A DNA stretch of 64,000 bases, taken from positions 930,001 to 994,000 of the forward strand of contig NZ_JAGF01000001.1 of the NCBI RefSeq assembly GCF_000526515.1, given 5' to 3'. Numbering within the stretch: position 1 is the stretch's first letter; every line of letters starts with the position of its first letter. Of this stretch, positions 24,563-32,725 are shown piece by piece. The notes beneath the pieces were generated by a model. It had not been told where the DNA came from. It worked only from the letters and a program-made list of their open reading frames with translations, and searched no databases. The stretch comes from Cellulomonas sp. KRMCY2. Lineage in GTDB: Bacteria; Actinomycetota; Actinomycetes; Actinomycetales; Cellulomonadaceae. The translations under genes were made by a program, and so were the position numbers.

Positions 24563-24790
24563 TCAGTGCTCGCCGACCTCGGGGTAGGCGAAGACCTGGT
24601 CGAGCCCGACGCCGAAGACGCGGGCGATCTGGAACGCCACCTCCAGCGACGGGGAGTACCTGCCCTGCTCGATAGCGATGACGGTCTGGCGGGTGACGCC
24701 GATGCGGCGGGCCAGCTCGGCCTGGGTCATCTCGCCGTGCGCTGCCCGGAGGTCGCGGACGGTGTTCGTGACCCGGGTGGGCTTGACCAC
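24563..24790 (-). CDS. XRE-family HTH regulator
   Basis: 75 residues: one HTH_3 domain ([41 protein letters not shown]) of the short YozG-like kind, which usually has a membrane-protein partner. GTG start one base after the membrane gene's stop. It probably binds the 13-bp dyad at 25270-25303 and controls its own operon. Confidence 0.88.
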   Translation of the reverse strand: MVKPTRVTNTVRDLRAAHGEMTQAELARRIGVTRQTVIAIEQGRYSPSLEVAFQIARVFGVGLDQVFAYPEVGEH

Positions 24791-24791
24791 G

Positions 24792-25250
24792 TCAGAAGCC
24801 CCGGCGGTACGTCACGAGCTTGACCGCGGTGCCGACCACAGCGGCGAGCGCGGACACCGCGTAGATGGAGTTCGCGATCCAGAAGTGGTCGGCCTCGATC
24901 AGGGCCAGGGCGAGTGGCAGGAGCACCCCGAAGCCCACAACCATGCCCGTCACGTTGTCCCCGGACCGGGCGATCTCCTTGTCCCGCACATCGGCAGTGG
25001 TGCCGTCGCCCGGCCGGACGATCTCCAGCACGATGCGCCCGATGATGGTGACGGCGATCGAGATGCCGAGGGACCACAGCAGCGGGGCGACGTAGTCGGC
25101 ATCGGCCGGCGCACCCCCGCCCGCACGGCCGAGGACCACGGCGACGTAGCCGGCGAACGTCGCGACAACGGCGACGAGGTAGACCCAGGCGCCTCGCTCC
25201 TCGTACGACACCGTGACCGCCTCGTCCTGGAAGTCGAAAATCTTTGACAT
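24792..25250 (-). CDS. membrane protein paired with XRE regulator
   Basis: About 152 residues from ATG 25250 ([20 protein letters not shown]) with four membrane segments: about 21-40, 55-76, 101-121 and 126-145 ([71 protein letters not shown]). This size and order with an XRE gene is the DUF2178-like pair found in many Gram-positives, role unknown. The promoter ends so close to the ATG that the mRNA is likely leaderless. Confidence 0.78.
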   Translation of the reverse strand: MSKIFDFQDEAVTVSYEERGAWVYLVAVVATFAGYVAVVLGRAGGGAPADADYVAPLLWSLGISIAVTIIGRIVLEIVRPGDGTTADVRDKEIARSGDNVTGMVVGFGVLLPLALALIEADHFWIANSIYAVSALAAVVGTAVKLVTYRRGF

Positions 25251-25254
25251 CACG

Positions 25255-25303
25255 ACAGTAGGGCGTGTGGCGATGGATGTCAAGAATTTGTGACATCCAT
25301 CGC
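25255..25303 (-). promoter_or_regulatory. promoter with overlapping 13-bp operator dyad
   Basis: On the minus strand, TTGACA (25283-25278) and TACTGT (25260-25255) are 17 bases apart and lead into CGTG and the ATG at 25250. The -35 lies within a perfect dyad, GCGATGGATGTCA (25270-25282) and TGACATCCATCGC (25291-25303), with an 8-base spacer. A repressor bound here would block polymerase. The start site would fall at or next to the ATG. Confidence 0.8.
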
Positions 25304-25408
25304 GAGCCGTCACCCGTGGTCGCCGCCCCGACACACCGAAGCCCTCGCCGTCGCGCGGGTGCGCCATGCGTGGGCACACCCGCGAGGCCTCGTGCCGTCT
25401 CGGGTGAA

Positions 25409-25642
25409 ACCCCGCGAGTTCTACGGGCCGCGTCCCCTGCCCGAAGGCGGCGCGGCCGTCCCTTGTGTGTCACTGATGTGCACTGTGAACGCGCGTGACG
25501 CGAGATGGTCTTCGCTGATGCGAAGGCGCAGGCCAGCAGTGTGTCTCATAGTCGGCGATGGCCCGTTCTGATGCCCTACCTGCTAATCCGTAGGTTGTGG
25601 GTTCGAGCCCCACGGGGCCCACTGTGTTTTTGCTGGTCAGGG
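25409..25642 (+). repeat. dispersed att-linked repeat, copy D
   Basis: It matches copy C from ACCCCGCGAG through the tRNA fragment and copy A from GTCCCTTGTGTGTCACTG onward. The tail GTGTTTTTGCTGGTCAGGGGGTTG is closest to copy A. Confidence 0.8.
25582..25622 (+). repeat. tRNA 3'-end fragment (candidate att site), copy D
   Basis: CTAATCCGTAGGTTGTGG followed by the T-arm and GGGGCCCAC, nearly identical to copy A. No 5' tRNA half lies upstream. Confidence 0.75.
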
Positions 25643-25933
25643 GGTTGTCGGGCAGGCTCGACCGGCCGGCTGGGGCGGCTCTGGCAGCCATCTGGCAGCC
25701 TTCTCGATGTCGATCATGCGCCAGGCTCGTCTCTGGTGACCCCCACCGCGACGTCGCGACCATGGTAGAGAAGCTGACGACCCACGCGCCTTGGTGGACT
25801 AGCAGGCGCCCGGCATCAGAAGTTGAGGCCCGCGGCGGGCGGCGGGCGGCAGAGGTCGGTCGCGCATCACGGCCCCGCGAGCGCGCCGTCGGCGGCTGTG
25901 ACCGCGCGTCGCCCAAGGCAGCAGACTTGCGGG

Positions 25934-26443
25934 GTGACGTTCACCCCGATGCCGACCGAGCTCGCGACCGAGCGGTTCATCTTGACGCGCGAGACGCTCG
26001 CCGACGCGGCGTGGCTCGCCGATCTGTTCACCGCACGGGGCGGCGGCACCGTCACTGAGGCCGAGGCTCGTTCACGAGTCGCCGCCATGCACGAGCTCAC
26101 CAGCGCCCACGGCATCGGCGCCTACGTCCTGCGGCCCAGGGCCGGGGGCGCACCGGCGGGCTACGCCGCAATCATCATCGGTCGCGGCACCGTCGAGGAG
26201 CCCGAGATCGCCTACGAGCTTCTGGCCGACGCACACGGCAACGGGTATGCCACCGAAGCGGCGAGCGCCGTGCTCCCGGCCGCGTTCGCAACGGGCCGCC
26301 GACAAGTCTGGGCAACCATCCGGCCCTGGAACGCGGCATCCTTGCGGGTCCTCGACAAGCTCGGCGGCTTCCACCGGATACGCGCGACGTCCGACGAGCA
26401 GGGGCAACTTCTCTGGTTCGCATGCGAGAGGCCGGCCGGCTGA
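25934..26443 (+). CDS. GNAT-family acetyltransferase (RimJ/RimL-like)
   Basis: About 169 residues from GTG 25934; an ATG at 25949 is the alternative. It follows the RimJ/RimL plan: LATERFILTRETLADAAWLADLF at the start, AYELLADAHGNGYATEAASAVL as the acetyl-CoA motif A, and TIRPWNAASLRVLDKLGGFHRIR near the end. Relatives acetylate protein N-termini, amino sugars or antibiotics. Its first 279 bases are duplicated at 29376-29654 with about ten mismatches. Confidence 0.85.
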   Translation: MTFTPMPTELATERFILTRETLADAAWLADLFTARGGGTVTEAEARSRVAAMHELTSAHGIGAYVLRPRAGGAPAGYAAIIIGRGTVEEPEIAYELLADAHGNGYATEAASAVLPAAFATGRRQVWATIRPWNAASLRVLDKLGGFHRIRATSDEQGQLLWFACERPAG

Positions 26444-26505
26444 TCCTCGACGACCGTCATCGATGCGAGCGAGCCGGACCATCGTCAACGCGGCTTGAGC
26501 GTGCG

Positions 26506-27039
26506 TCAGGTCGGGGTCGATGAGGCGTCGTAGCGGGCGAGTTCCTCGCTGTCCGGCGCCTCGAAGAGTCCTCTCCACGCACGTAGGTCAGGGCGCTGCA
26601 CGGGAGGGTCCTCGAGCCCTCTGCCCTGGATCCGTTTCCAGAGCTCGTCGTCGTCGACATCGAGGTAGACCAGCTCTGTGGCGGCGCCCAACGCAACAGC
26701 CTCGGCGCGCAGTGCCTCACGTTCCCCTCGACCCCACGTCCCCCATTCGATGATCACCGACCCGCCGAGCGCCATCAGCTCCTTGGCCACCGACCACTGC
26801 AGCGCCTCGACCCGCGCCCTGACGTCGGTGTCCCAGAGGTTGACGCCCAAGGCATCCATCCACTCGTCCGGCCCGAACCGGATTGCGGGCATCTCGGCCG
26901 CGAGGGTCTTCGCCAGCGTCGTCTTGCCGCTCCCGGGCAAACCGCAGACGATCACGAGCCGCCCACCCGAGCGGTGATCCCGGACTACTTGAACGACCGC
27001 CACGGCTTCATCGCCGTCCCCAGCACGTGGGCTCAGCAT
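26506..27039 (-). CDS. AAA-type P-loop small-molecule kinase
   Basis: About 177 residues from ATG 27039. Walker A is CGLPGSGKTT (33-41), followed by RFGPDEWMDALG, VIIEWGTWGRGEREALR and a lid-like YLDVDDDELWKRI. This is the AAA_33/Zeta-like phosphotransferase pattern seen in chloramphenicol phosphotransferase and many uncharacterised kinases. It converges with the GNAT gene. Whether it modifies an antibiotic, a nucleotide or another metabolite cannot be told. Confidence 0.78.
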   Translation of the reverse strand: MLSPRAGDGDEAVAVVQVVRDHRSGGRLVIVCGLPGSGKTTLAKTLAAEMPAIRFGPDEWMDALGVNLWDTDVRARVEALQWSVAKELMALGGSVIIEWGTWGRGEREALRAEAVALGAATELVYLDVDDDELWKRIQGRGLEDPPVQRPDLRAWRGLFEAPDSEELARYDASSTPT

Positions 27040-27268
27040 GCCTGAAGCATGCCCCGGAAGGACGGCGTCTCCGCCCCAATTTCGGCTACCGCTGTTCGGC
27101 ACAGGTGCGGGCAGCGGCTGTGTGATGCTCGGGTGCTGGCTGGCCGGTCCGTCTCGGGTAGGTGCCCGGGGCGGGTCGCTCTGATTGCGGCTGCATGACT
27201 GGTCGTGCAGCGCGGTCGACCTCGTGTGATCGCTTGCGCATCCCGGAGCGGTCCGGTTCGCTGATGGA

Positions 27269-27871
27269 GTGGGCACCCTGGCGGACCTCGTTCCCGCGGC
27301 GACAGCCGCCTGTGTCTCGGCGCTGGAGCCCCACACGGACCTCGACTGGCGCGCGGCCCGAGCAGGCGACCTCGACTGGAGCTGCTGGGACACCGCGCTG
27401 CACATCGCCGATGATCTGTACTTCTACGCCGTGCAGCTCGTCTACGGCCGCGCAGGCCCGGACTACCTGAGTACCGAGCTCGCCCTCGATTCTGAGGCGA
27501 CCGTCCCGCGCCTGCTCGACGCCATCGTGGTCCATGGGGAGCTGCTTCGCCGGGCGGCCGTTGGCGCCGACGCGAAAGATCGCGGCTACCACATCTACGG
27601 GGTCTCCGACTCTGAAGGGTTCGCAGCCATGGGGATCGCCGAGACTCTCGTCCACACCTACGACATCATCCGTGGGCTCGTCCCCACCACCACCTGGCGT
27701 CCACCCGCCGAACTCGCTGATCACGTCCTTCGTCGCCTCTTCCCCGCCGCTCCCTCCGGGGATCCATCCGACGTGCTGCTCTACTCGTGCGGTCGCATGC
27801 CGCTGGGCGACCGACCTCGGCAGGACCGTTGGCGCTGGGACGGGAGCGTGCCGACGGAAGCGGGCCGATGA
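27269..27871 (+). CDS. DinB/maleylpyruvate isomerase-like protein
   Basis: 200 residues from GTG 27269 (no strong RBS; the start is uncertain). LDWSCWDTALHIADDLYFYAVQLVYGR and AETLVHTYDIIRGL provide the two His-containing helices of the four-helix metal-binding bundle (TIGR03083/DinB-like). Function unknown; possibly thiol-dependent transfer. The C-terminus (YSCGRMPLGDRPRQDRWRWDGS) is the usual tail of this group. Confidence 0.72.
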   Translation: MGTLADLVPAATAACVSALEPHTDLDWRAARAGDLDWSCWDTALHIADDLYFYAVQLVYGRAGPDYLSTELALDSEATVPRLLDAIVVHGELLRRAAVGADAKDRGYHIYGVSDSEGFAAMGIAETLVHTYDIIRGLVPTTTWRPPAELADHVLRRLFPAAPSGDPSDVLLYSCGRMPLGDRPRQDRWRWDGSVPTEAGR

Positions 27872-28039
27872 TGGCGGATCCACCCGACCGCCCGAAGGCG
27901 GCGTCGCGCGTCGCACAGCGGCACCGTCCCGCCGACAGCAGCCGCCCGCCACCCGGACATCGGCAGGGCCGCGCGAATCGCGGCAGATCCGGGCTCCCAG
28001 GGCCCACGCGGGCGGTGACGGCCAGGGGATGAGCGCCGG

Positions 28040-28672
28040 CTATGACTGTGGTGCGACGCGTTGGTCTGGCGGGATCTTCTTGCGTACATGATCGAGAAGT
28101 CGCCCAGCCGTCGCGCCAGGAGCCTCCCCGTCAGTGATCACGACGAGTGTTGCCACCCGTCGGCTGGCCTTGTCGTCGAGCCACTCGGCAAGAAAGTCAT
28201 GTCCAGAGGCGACCCAATCGGTACCTTTCGTCGCGAGCGATCGCCTGCGCAGCTCGACGAGTGCGTCGTCGCGATCCAGCGACGGCAAGATGAGCGCGAC
28301 GTGCGGCACCGCTGAGAGCGCACGGCTGACCTTGCCCGCCATGCGGGGATCGGTGAAGCTCGTATGCCCAGCGCCGAGCGCGACCACTGCACCCGGGTGG
28401 TCGTCGAGCACACGACGCACCGCATGGGCTCGCGCGGGCTCCCACTCTCGCTCCGCGGCGACGCGACCTACAGCCGTGGCCCGCTCCACGAGCCGGTCGA
28501 TGCTCCATCCGACCTCGACGTAGTACTGGTCACCCAACTCGTCGACGTCGACGAAAGGAACCCCCAGGCGATCGGCGACCAGCGCCCCCAGAGTCGACTT
28601 ACCGACCGCAGCCGGTCCGACCAGCACCAAGACAGGCACGCCATCCACGCCGCCATCGTCGCACGGAGGCAC
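28040..28672 (-). CDS. shikimate kinase-like P-loop protein
   Basis: 210 residues. Walker A GPAAVGKST (19-27) is followed by LGVPFVDVDELGDQYYVEVGWSI, the shikimate/gluconate kinase-type substrate strand, REWEPARAHAVRRVL, and VALGAGHTSFTD in the place of the shikimate kinase GGG motif. The lid Arg is in RRRSLATKG. The normal aroK context is missing, and the GGG substrate motif is altered, so it is probably a related kinase with another substrate. Confidence 0.75.
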   Translation of the reverse strand: MPPCDDGGVDGVPVLVLVGPAAVGKSTLGALVADRLGVPFVDVDELGDQYYVEVGWSIDRLVERATAVGRVAAEREWEPARAHAVRRVLDDHPGAVVALGAGHTSFTDPRMAGKVSRALSAVPHVALILPSLDRDDALVELRRRSLATKGTDWVASGHDFLAEWLDDKASRRVATLVVITDGEAPGATAGRLLDHVRKKIPPDQRVAPQS

Positions 28673-28880
28673 CTACGGCCGGCGAAGCCGTCGGGCAGCC
28701 GGCGGCTTCGCCGAGGGGCTGGACGTCCACTCTTCGGCACGAGCGCGGAGTGCGGCAGATCCGGGCGAGCGTAGCCGCCCTCAACGCGCATGAGCGTGCA
28801 TCGGTCAGCCCGGCGAGGTGTGCGGGCGCTCACCGCCCCAACCTGCCAAACAGATCAGGCATCCGGGGCAGGATGTAGGC

Positions 28881-29261
28881 GTGAGTCCGGACGAGTTCGT
28901 TTCAGCGCTGGTCTTGACCGTCTTCGACTCCACGGTGCAGGGAGTCGTTTCTGCGCTCGAGTCTCCACCTGGGCGGAGCCCCCATGCGCGGACGGTGACC
29001 CTCCACGAGTGGTTCGCGCGCCTTCCGGCGGCGGACCAGCGATTCGTGGTTGAGGTAGTCCGTGATGCGAGTCACAGCGCGCTCTTCGGCGTGCTGTCGG
29101 TGCTCGACGGAGTGCGCGCAATCGACGGGCCTCCGCATGCCGACCTGGCCCTGACTGCAACCGACGGACAGGGCAGCCGCATCCTGAACGAGGGCGGCGA
29201 CCTACACGACCTACTCAACGCCCTCGTGCACCCGCCGTCGGAACCTTTGGCCGGCGAGTAA
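28881..29261 (+). CDS. hypothetical protein
   Basis: 126 residues starting at GTG (VSPDEFVSALVLTVFDSTVQGVVSAL). A middle part, FARLPAADQRFVVEVVRDASHSALFGVLSVLDGV, is predicted helical, and the whole reads as a small soluble actinobacterial protein I do not recognise. RBS-like AGGATGTAGG lies just upstream. Confidence 0.55.
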   Translation: MSPDEFVSALVLTVFDSTVQGVVSALESPPGRSPHARTVTLHEWFARLPAADQRFVVEVVRDASHSALFGVLSVLDGVRAIDGPPHADLALTATDGQGSRILNEGGDLHDLLNALVHPPSEPLAGE

Positions 29262-29375
29262 GGCTGGACGCGGCTCCGGTGAAGCAACGCCGTCGAAGGC
29301 TGCCCGAGGCGCACGCACATCGGCAGGAGCGCGGACGGCGGCATGTCCGCGTGCCACCTGGGGCTGTTGACTATC

Positions 29376-29654
29376 GGGGTGACGTTCACCCCGATGCCGC
29401 CCGAACTCGCGACCGGGCGGTTCATCCTGACGCGCGAGACGCTCGCCGACGCGGCGTGGCTCGCCGATCTGTTCACCGCACGGGGCGGCAGCACCGTCAC
29501 TGAGGCCGAGGCTCGTTCACGAGTCGCCGCCATGCACGAGCTCACCAGCACCCACGGCATCGGCGCCTACGTCCTGCGGCCCAGGGCCGGGGGCGCACCG
29601 GCGGGCTACGTCGCCATCATCATCGGTCGCGGCACCGTCGAGGAATCCGAGATC
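29376..29654 (+). repeat. partial GNAT gene duplication
   Basis: It matches 25931-26209 with about ten mismatches counted by eye; similarity ends sharply after GAGATC in both. Confidence 0.9.
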
Positions 29655-29909
29655 ACCGTCGCGTCGCGCCACCAGCGCATCCGCCCGCACACCCCGCGGC
29701 ACAACGGCAAAGTGGAGAGATACAACCGGATCCTGGCCGAGGAGCTCCTCTACGCCCGCATCTGGACCAGCGAGGCCGAACGCGCCGCAGCGATCAAGAT
29801 CTGGAACGTCCACTACAACTACCATCGGCCCCACACCGCCGCCGGCGACCAGCCCCCGGCCTCACGCCTCCACGCAGGCGTCACCAACGTCATGAGCCAG
29901 AACACCTGA
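29379..29909 (+). CDS. GNAT/IS481-transposase chimera
   Basis: A 176-residue open frame with two unrelated parts. Residues 1-92 repeat the N-terminal half of the GNAT at 25934 almost exactly and stop before the acetyl-CoA motif. From about 29655 the frame continues, without a stop, as the C-terminal rve part of an IS481-type transposase (RIRPHTPRHNGKVERYNRILAEELLYAR; WNVHYNYHRPHTAAGDQPPASRL), including its catalytic Glu region but not the first two Asp. Neither activity should survive. It records a duplication followed by a deletion ending in an IS. Confidence 0.85.
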   Translation: MTFTPMPPELATGRFILTRETLADAAWLADLFTARGGSTVTEAEARSRVAAMHELTSTHGIGAYVLRPRAGGAPAGYVAIIIGRGTVEESEITVASRHQRIRPHTPRHNGKVERYNRILAEELLYARIWTSEAERAAAIKIWNVHYNYHRPHTAAGDQPPASRLHAGVTNVMSQNT

Positions 29910-29941
29910 TATGGAGGGACCCGCTGTCAAGTGGGCAGGGT

Positions 29942-29976
29942 GAGGCGCCGCCCGGATGGGTTCTGGGCGGCGCCTC
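29942..29976. terminator. terminator-like hairpin after chimera
   Basis: GAGGCGCCGCCC and GGGCGGCGCCTC form a perfect 12-bp stem with an 11-base loop, followed by CTTGTTGACT. It lies 33 bases after the IS481 reading frame and may be that element's own terminator. Confidence 0.65.
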
Positions 29977-30205
29977 CTTGTTGACTCTGTGGCCCCGGGG
30001 TCCGGTGAGCGTGTCGTTGGCGACGCGCGGTCAGACTGATATGCGCGGGTTGGCTACCGCAGGACGGGCTGTTCGGCAGGAGCGGATCGCGGGTCTAGAG
30101 TCGGGCGTCGCGAGCCTGGGGGCTCGTTGCTCATAGGAGTTTCGCGGGTCGCTCCACGCGCTGCTACCGGTCTGGGGTCAGGAGTCAGATCGTGGGCCTG
30201 GTGGT

Positions 30206-31303
30206 TCAGCGGGCCGTCGTGTGGTCCTCGAGGGTGGCCAGTGACCAGCACCAGCCGGCGAGCTCGCGGGCGATGGCGACGTTGGCGATCACGGGTCGCT
30301 TGTGGTGTTCGTCGAACCGGACCCAGCGGGCGTGCAGACGCCGGTTCCCCTCGTCACCGCGGGCGCGGGCAGCCGGTGAGGCCAGGTCCCAGCGGGCCAA
30401 CATGGTCGCACCGGGTCGGTAGCGGGCCCGGTGGTGCCAGGCTGCTTCGACCAGCAGCCGACGGGCGTGGGTGTTGCCGGTCTTGGTGATCGAGCCCTGC
30501 ACCCGGCGGGCCCCCGAGGAGTGCTCGCTGGGGACCAGACCGACGAAGGAGCCGATGGTGTTGCCGGTGAACCGGTGCCAGTCACCGATCTCGACCGCCA
30601 GGGCGAACGACGTCAACGTCGAGACACCCCGCAGGCAGCTCAACCGCCGCACGACCGGGGTGAACTCGCTGTCCGTGGCCATCGCGGTGATCGCAGCGTC
30701 GAGCCGGTCGCGGCGCGCATCGGTGGCGAGCACGGCGTCGTAGTCGGACTCGAAGGCCATCTGCACCGCCGGGGCCTCGAAGTGCTGGCGTCGTAGCCAC
30801 CCGTCGTGGGTCCCGGTCCACGCCTGCCCGCCGTCGTAGACGATCCCGTGGCGCAGCAGCAGCTTCGAGAGCCGGTGCCGGGCTCGCATCAAGTCCCCGC
30901 GGCAGTCCTCTCGCGCCCGGACCAGGTCCCGGGCCGCCTCCTGGTCCTCGGAGGGAATGACCACGGCGGTGATCTCGTCCAGCCGCAACAGCCGGGCGAG
31001 GTGCACCGCGTCCCTGGCGTCGGTCTTGACCCGATCCCCCGACGGTCGCTGCAACTTCGAGGGAGCCGCGACCACGCACCGAATCCCGTCCGCCTTCAGT
31101 GCCCGCGCGAGCCCGAAGCCGGTCGGCCCGGCCTCATACGTCGCCGCGACCGGACCCGGCAACGCGCCTATCCACCCGCGGATGTGCTCGTGCGAGGGCG
31201 TCAACCTCGCCTGGAACAGCTCGCCCGTCACGCCATCGATCGCAGCCGCCGCGACCGACCGTGCGTGCACGTCGAGCCCCACACTCGTACGCTCAGAGAA
31301 CAC
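30206..31303 (-). CDS. IS110-family DEDD transposase
   Basis: About 365 residues from GTG 31303 (GGGAGG upstream; an ATG at 31318 is possible). The RuvC-like DEDD domain starts VFSERTSVGLDVHARSVAAA with Asp11 and holds ATYEAGPTGFGLARAL (Glu) and VKTDARDAVHLARLL (Asp pair). The C-terminal Tnp2 domain has LSCLRGVSTLTSFALAVEIGDWHRF, FVGLVPSEHSSGARRVQGSITKTGN and the serine-region ARRLLVEAAWHHR. All parts are complete. IS110 transposases work with an element-encoded bridge RNA that selects target and donor; see the structured leader at 31303-31420. Confidence 0.92.
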   Translation of the reverse strand: MFSERTSVGLDVHARSVAAAAIDGVTGELFQARLTPSHEHIRGWIGALPGPVAATYEAGPTGFGLARALKADGIRCVVAAPSKLQRPSGDRVKTDARDAVHLARLLRLDEITAVVIPSEDQEAARDLVRAREDCRGDLMRARHRLSKLLLRHGIVYDGGQAWTGTHDGWLRRQHFEAPAVQMAFESDYDAVLATDARRDRLDAAITAMATDSEFTPVVRRLSCLRGVSTLTSFALAVEIGDWHRFTGNTIGSFVGLVPSEHSSGARRVQGSITKTGNTHARRLLVEAAWHHRARYRPGATMLARWDLASPAARARGDEGNRRLHARWVRFDEHHKRPVIANVAIARELAGWCWSLATLEDHTTAR

Positions 31304-31385
31304 CGGGGCCTCCCACACATGTCGGATAGGCCGAGCAGGCAGCCCCTACTCGGTAACCCACGAGATTGCGTGAGTGAGGCCCCGG
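31303..31385 (-). ncRNA. structured leader of IS110 transposase (bridge RNA candidate)
   Basis: On the minus strand CCGGGGCCTC (31385-31376) pairs perfectly with GAGGCCCCGG (31312-31303), closing an 83-base unit. Inside, CCGAG (31353-31349) and CTCGG (31335-31331) form a hairpin with a 13-base loop. The 3' arm holds the GGGAGG ribosome-binding site and abuts the GTG. In the IS110 group the bridge RNA is made from the non-coding end upstream of the transposase, which is this side. The stem could equally be a translation-control hairpin. The full RNA probably extends further left, toward 31420. Confidence 0.45.
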
Positions 31386-31642
31386 CCCGCAACCACCCAC
31401 ACCCGGGCGGTCACTCCATACCGTCTAGTCCGGTCTCGGCGAGTTCCTCGGCGAGCTCCACGCCCCCCGCCGTACGGACGCGTGGCGACGAGGGTCACCC
31501 GCCGGCTCGTGGGCGGTGCCCGGGTGTCCTGATGGTCGATGCCGGCACGGGCCAGCTGGTGCCAGAGGCGGACACGCGCGTCCTCCTGCGGTGGCCTGCC
31601 GCCCGCTGTGGTTGTCCTGAGGGCCAAGCAGCCACCGGCCGA
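31386..31642. other. gap between IS110 leader and lacI gene
   Basis: It should contain the outer end of the IS110 element. No gene is recognised; a leftward frame reading VRLWHQLARAGIDHQD has no support. Confidence 0.5.
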
Positions 31643-32659
31643 TCAGGCGGACTCGCGCACCACCAGCGTGAGGCCGATGCGACGGCGTTCACGCGAACCG
31701 GCAGGCGCCCGGCCGGAGAGGATGTTGTCAACGAGCTCGATGGCATGCTGTGCGAGTGCCGTCTTGTCGATCGAGAGACTTGTGAGCTCCGGTGTGACAA
31801 GGGTCCCGATATCCAAGCCGTCCGTGCCCACCACCGCGATGTCACCGGGAACGGCAGTCCCGGCCCGCGCGAACCCCTTCAACGCGCCGATCGCCATGAC
31901 GTCGTTGTACACAAGGACCGCGTCCGCCTCCGGGTAGTGACCGAGCAGCTCTTGAGCTGCGCGGACTCCGCCCTCATGGGTTTCGTCTGCGCGGAACTCG
32001 GATCGACTGGTCCAGGGCAGCCCGTGCTCGTGCAGGTAGTCGCGGTACGACTCGCGCCGCGACGAGGCAATGTGGCTCGAATCGATCATGGCGATCCGGC
32101 AACGTCCGCTCGCCGTCAAGTGATCGAGGGCCGCACGGACGCCTGCCTGGTAGTCGATCTCGACAATGGCATCCACCTGATCGTCCGACGAACCATCCAA
32201 GATGACGATGGGAATGCCGAGAGCTTTTCCGCGAAGGGCATCCTCGGGAAGTAGTCCAATGGTATCCGTACGGCAGCCTGTGAGCACGAGCGCGTCAACA
32301 CGTTGCACCATCGACTCGAGCCGAGCGCGAGCCTTTTCTTCCTCGTCTCCGATGTCGCACAGGATGACACTCCAACCTTGCTCCGAAGCGATGCGGCTCA
32401 GTGCCGATGCGAGCTCGGGATAGTACGGATTGCGAAGGTCTTCCATGACCAGGCCGATGGTCACATCGCGACCACGCACCAAGCCTTGCGCGGCGCGATT
32501 GGGGCGGTAGTTCAGCTGACGGGCAACCCGAACAACCCGTTCGCGCGTTGCGGCGCTGACATCGGGAAGACCGTTGAGGGCTCGGGTCACGGTCTGTCGG
32601 GAGACGCCGGCGACCCGGGCCACGTCAAGGATGGTGGTCGCTGCAACGCTGATTGCCAT
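31643..32659 (-). CDS. LacI-family transcriptional regulator
   Basis: 338 residues. HTH at about 9-30 (TILDVARVAGVSRQTVTRALNG) with hinge helix near 55 (AAQGLVRGRDVTIGLVM). The effector domain has the LacI/PBP blocks GLVMEDLRNPYYPELASALSRI, VDALVLTGCR, PIVILDGSSDDQVDAIVEIDYQAGVRAALDHL and DAVLVYNDVMAIGALKGF. It is divergent from the MFS gene across two CGTGAACGTTCACG palindromes, which are very probably its operators. It should repress the transporter, and perhaps itself, until an unknown sugar binds. Confidence 0.92.
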   Translation of the reverse strand: MAISVAATTILDVARVAGVSRQTVTRALNGLPDVSAATRERVVRVARQLNYRPNRAAQGLVRGRDVTIGLVMEDLRNPYYPELASALSRIASEQGWSVILCDIGDEEEKARARLESMVQRVDALVLTGCRTDTIGLLPEDALRGKALGIPIVILDGSSDDQVDAIVEIDYQAGVRAALDHLTASGRCRIAMIDSSHIASSRRESYRDYLHEHGLPWTSRSEFRADETHEGGVRAAQELLGHYPEADAVLVYNDVMAIGALKGFARAGTAVPGDIAVVGTDGLDIGTLVTPELTSLSIDKTALAQHAIELVDNILSGRAPAGSRERRRIGLTLVVRESA

Positions 32660-32683
32660 GAACTGACAGTACTGGTAGCGTCG

Positions 32684-32699
32684 CCGTGAACGTTCACGG
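32684..32699. promoter_or_regulatory. LacI-type operator O1
   Basis: CCGTGAACGTTCACGG is a perfect 16-bp palindrome with the central CG step usual for LacI/GalR sites. It lies 25 bases upstream of the lacI-family start. Confidence 0.8.
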
Positions 32700-32725
32700 T
32701 CGCGCCGCGACGCAGGTCACATCGC

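Larger units (their letters stand above)
25304..25933. other. gap: repeat copy D and tRNA fragment, no gene
   Basis: Besides repeat D and the tRNA fragment it carries a TGGCAGCCATCTGGCAGCC direct repeat (about 25680-25700), also seen near copy A. The stretch from 25705 to 25933 shows no credible coding sequence. Confidence 0.6.

Noticed and set aside
30206-31318. Transposase start at ATG 31318
   Set aside because: GTG 31303 has GGGAGG at proper spacing and gives the family-typical N-terminus FSERTSVGLDVHARS.
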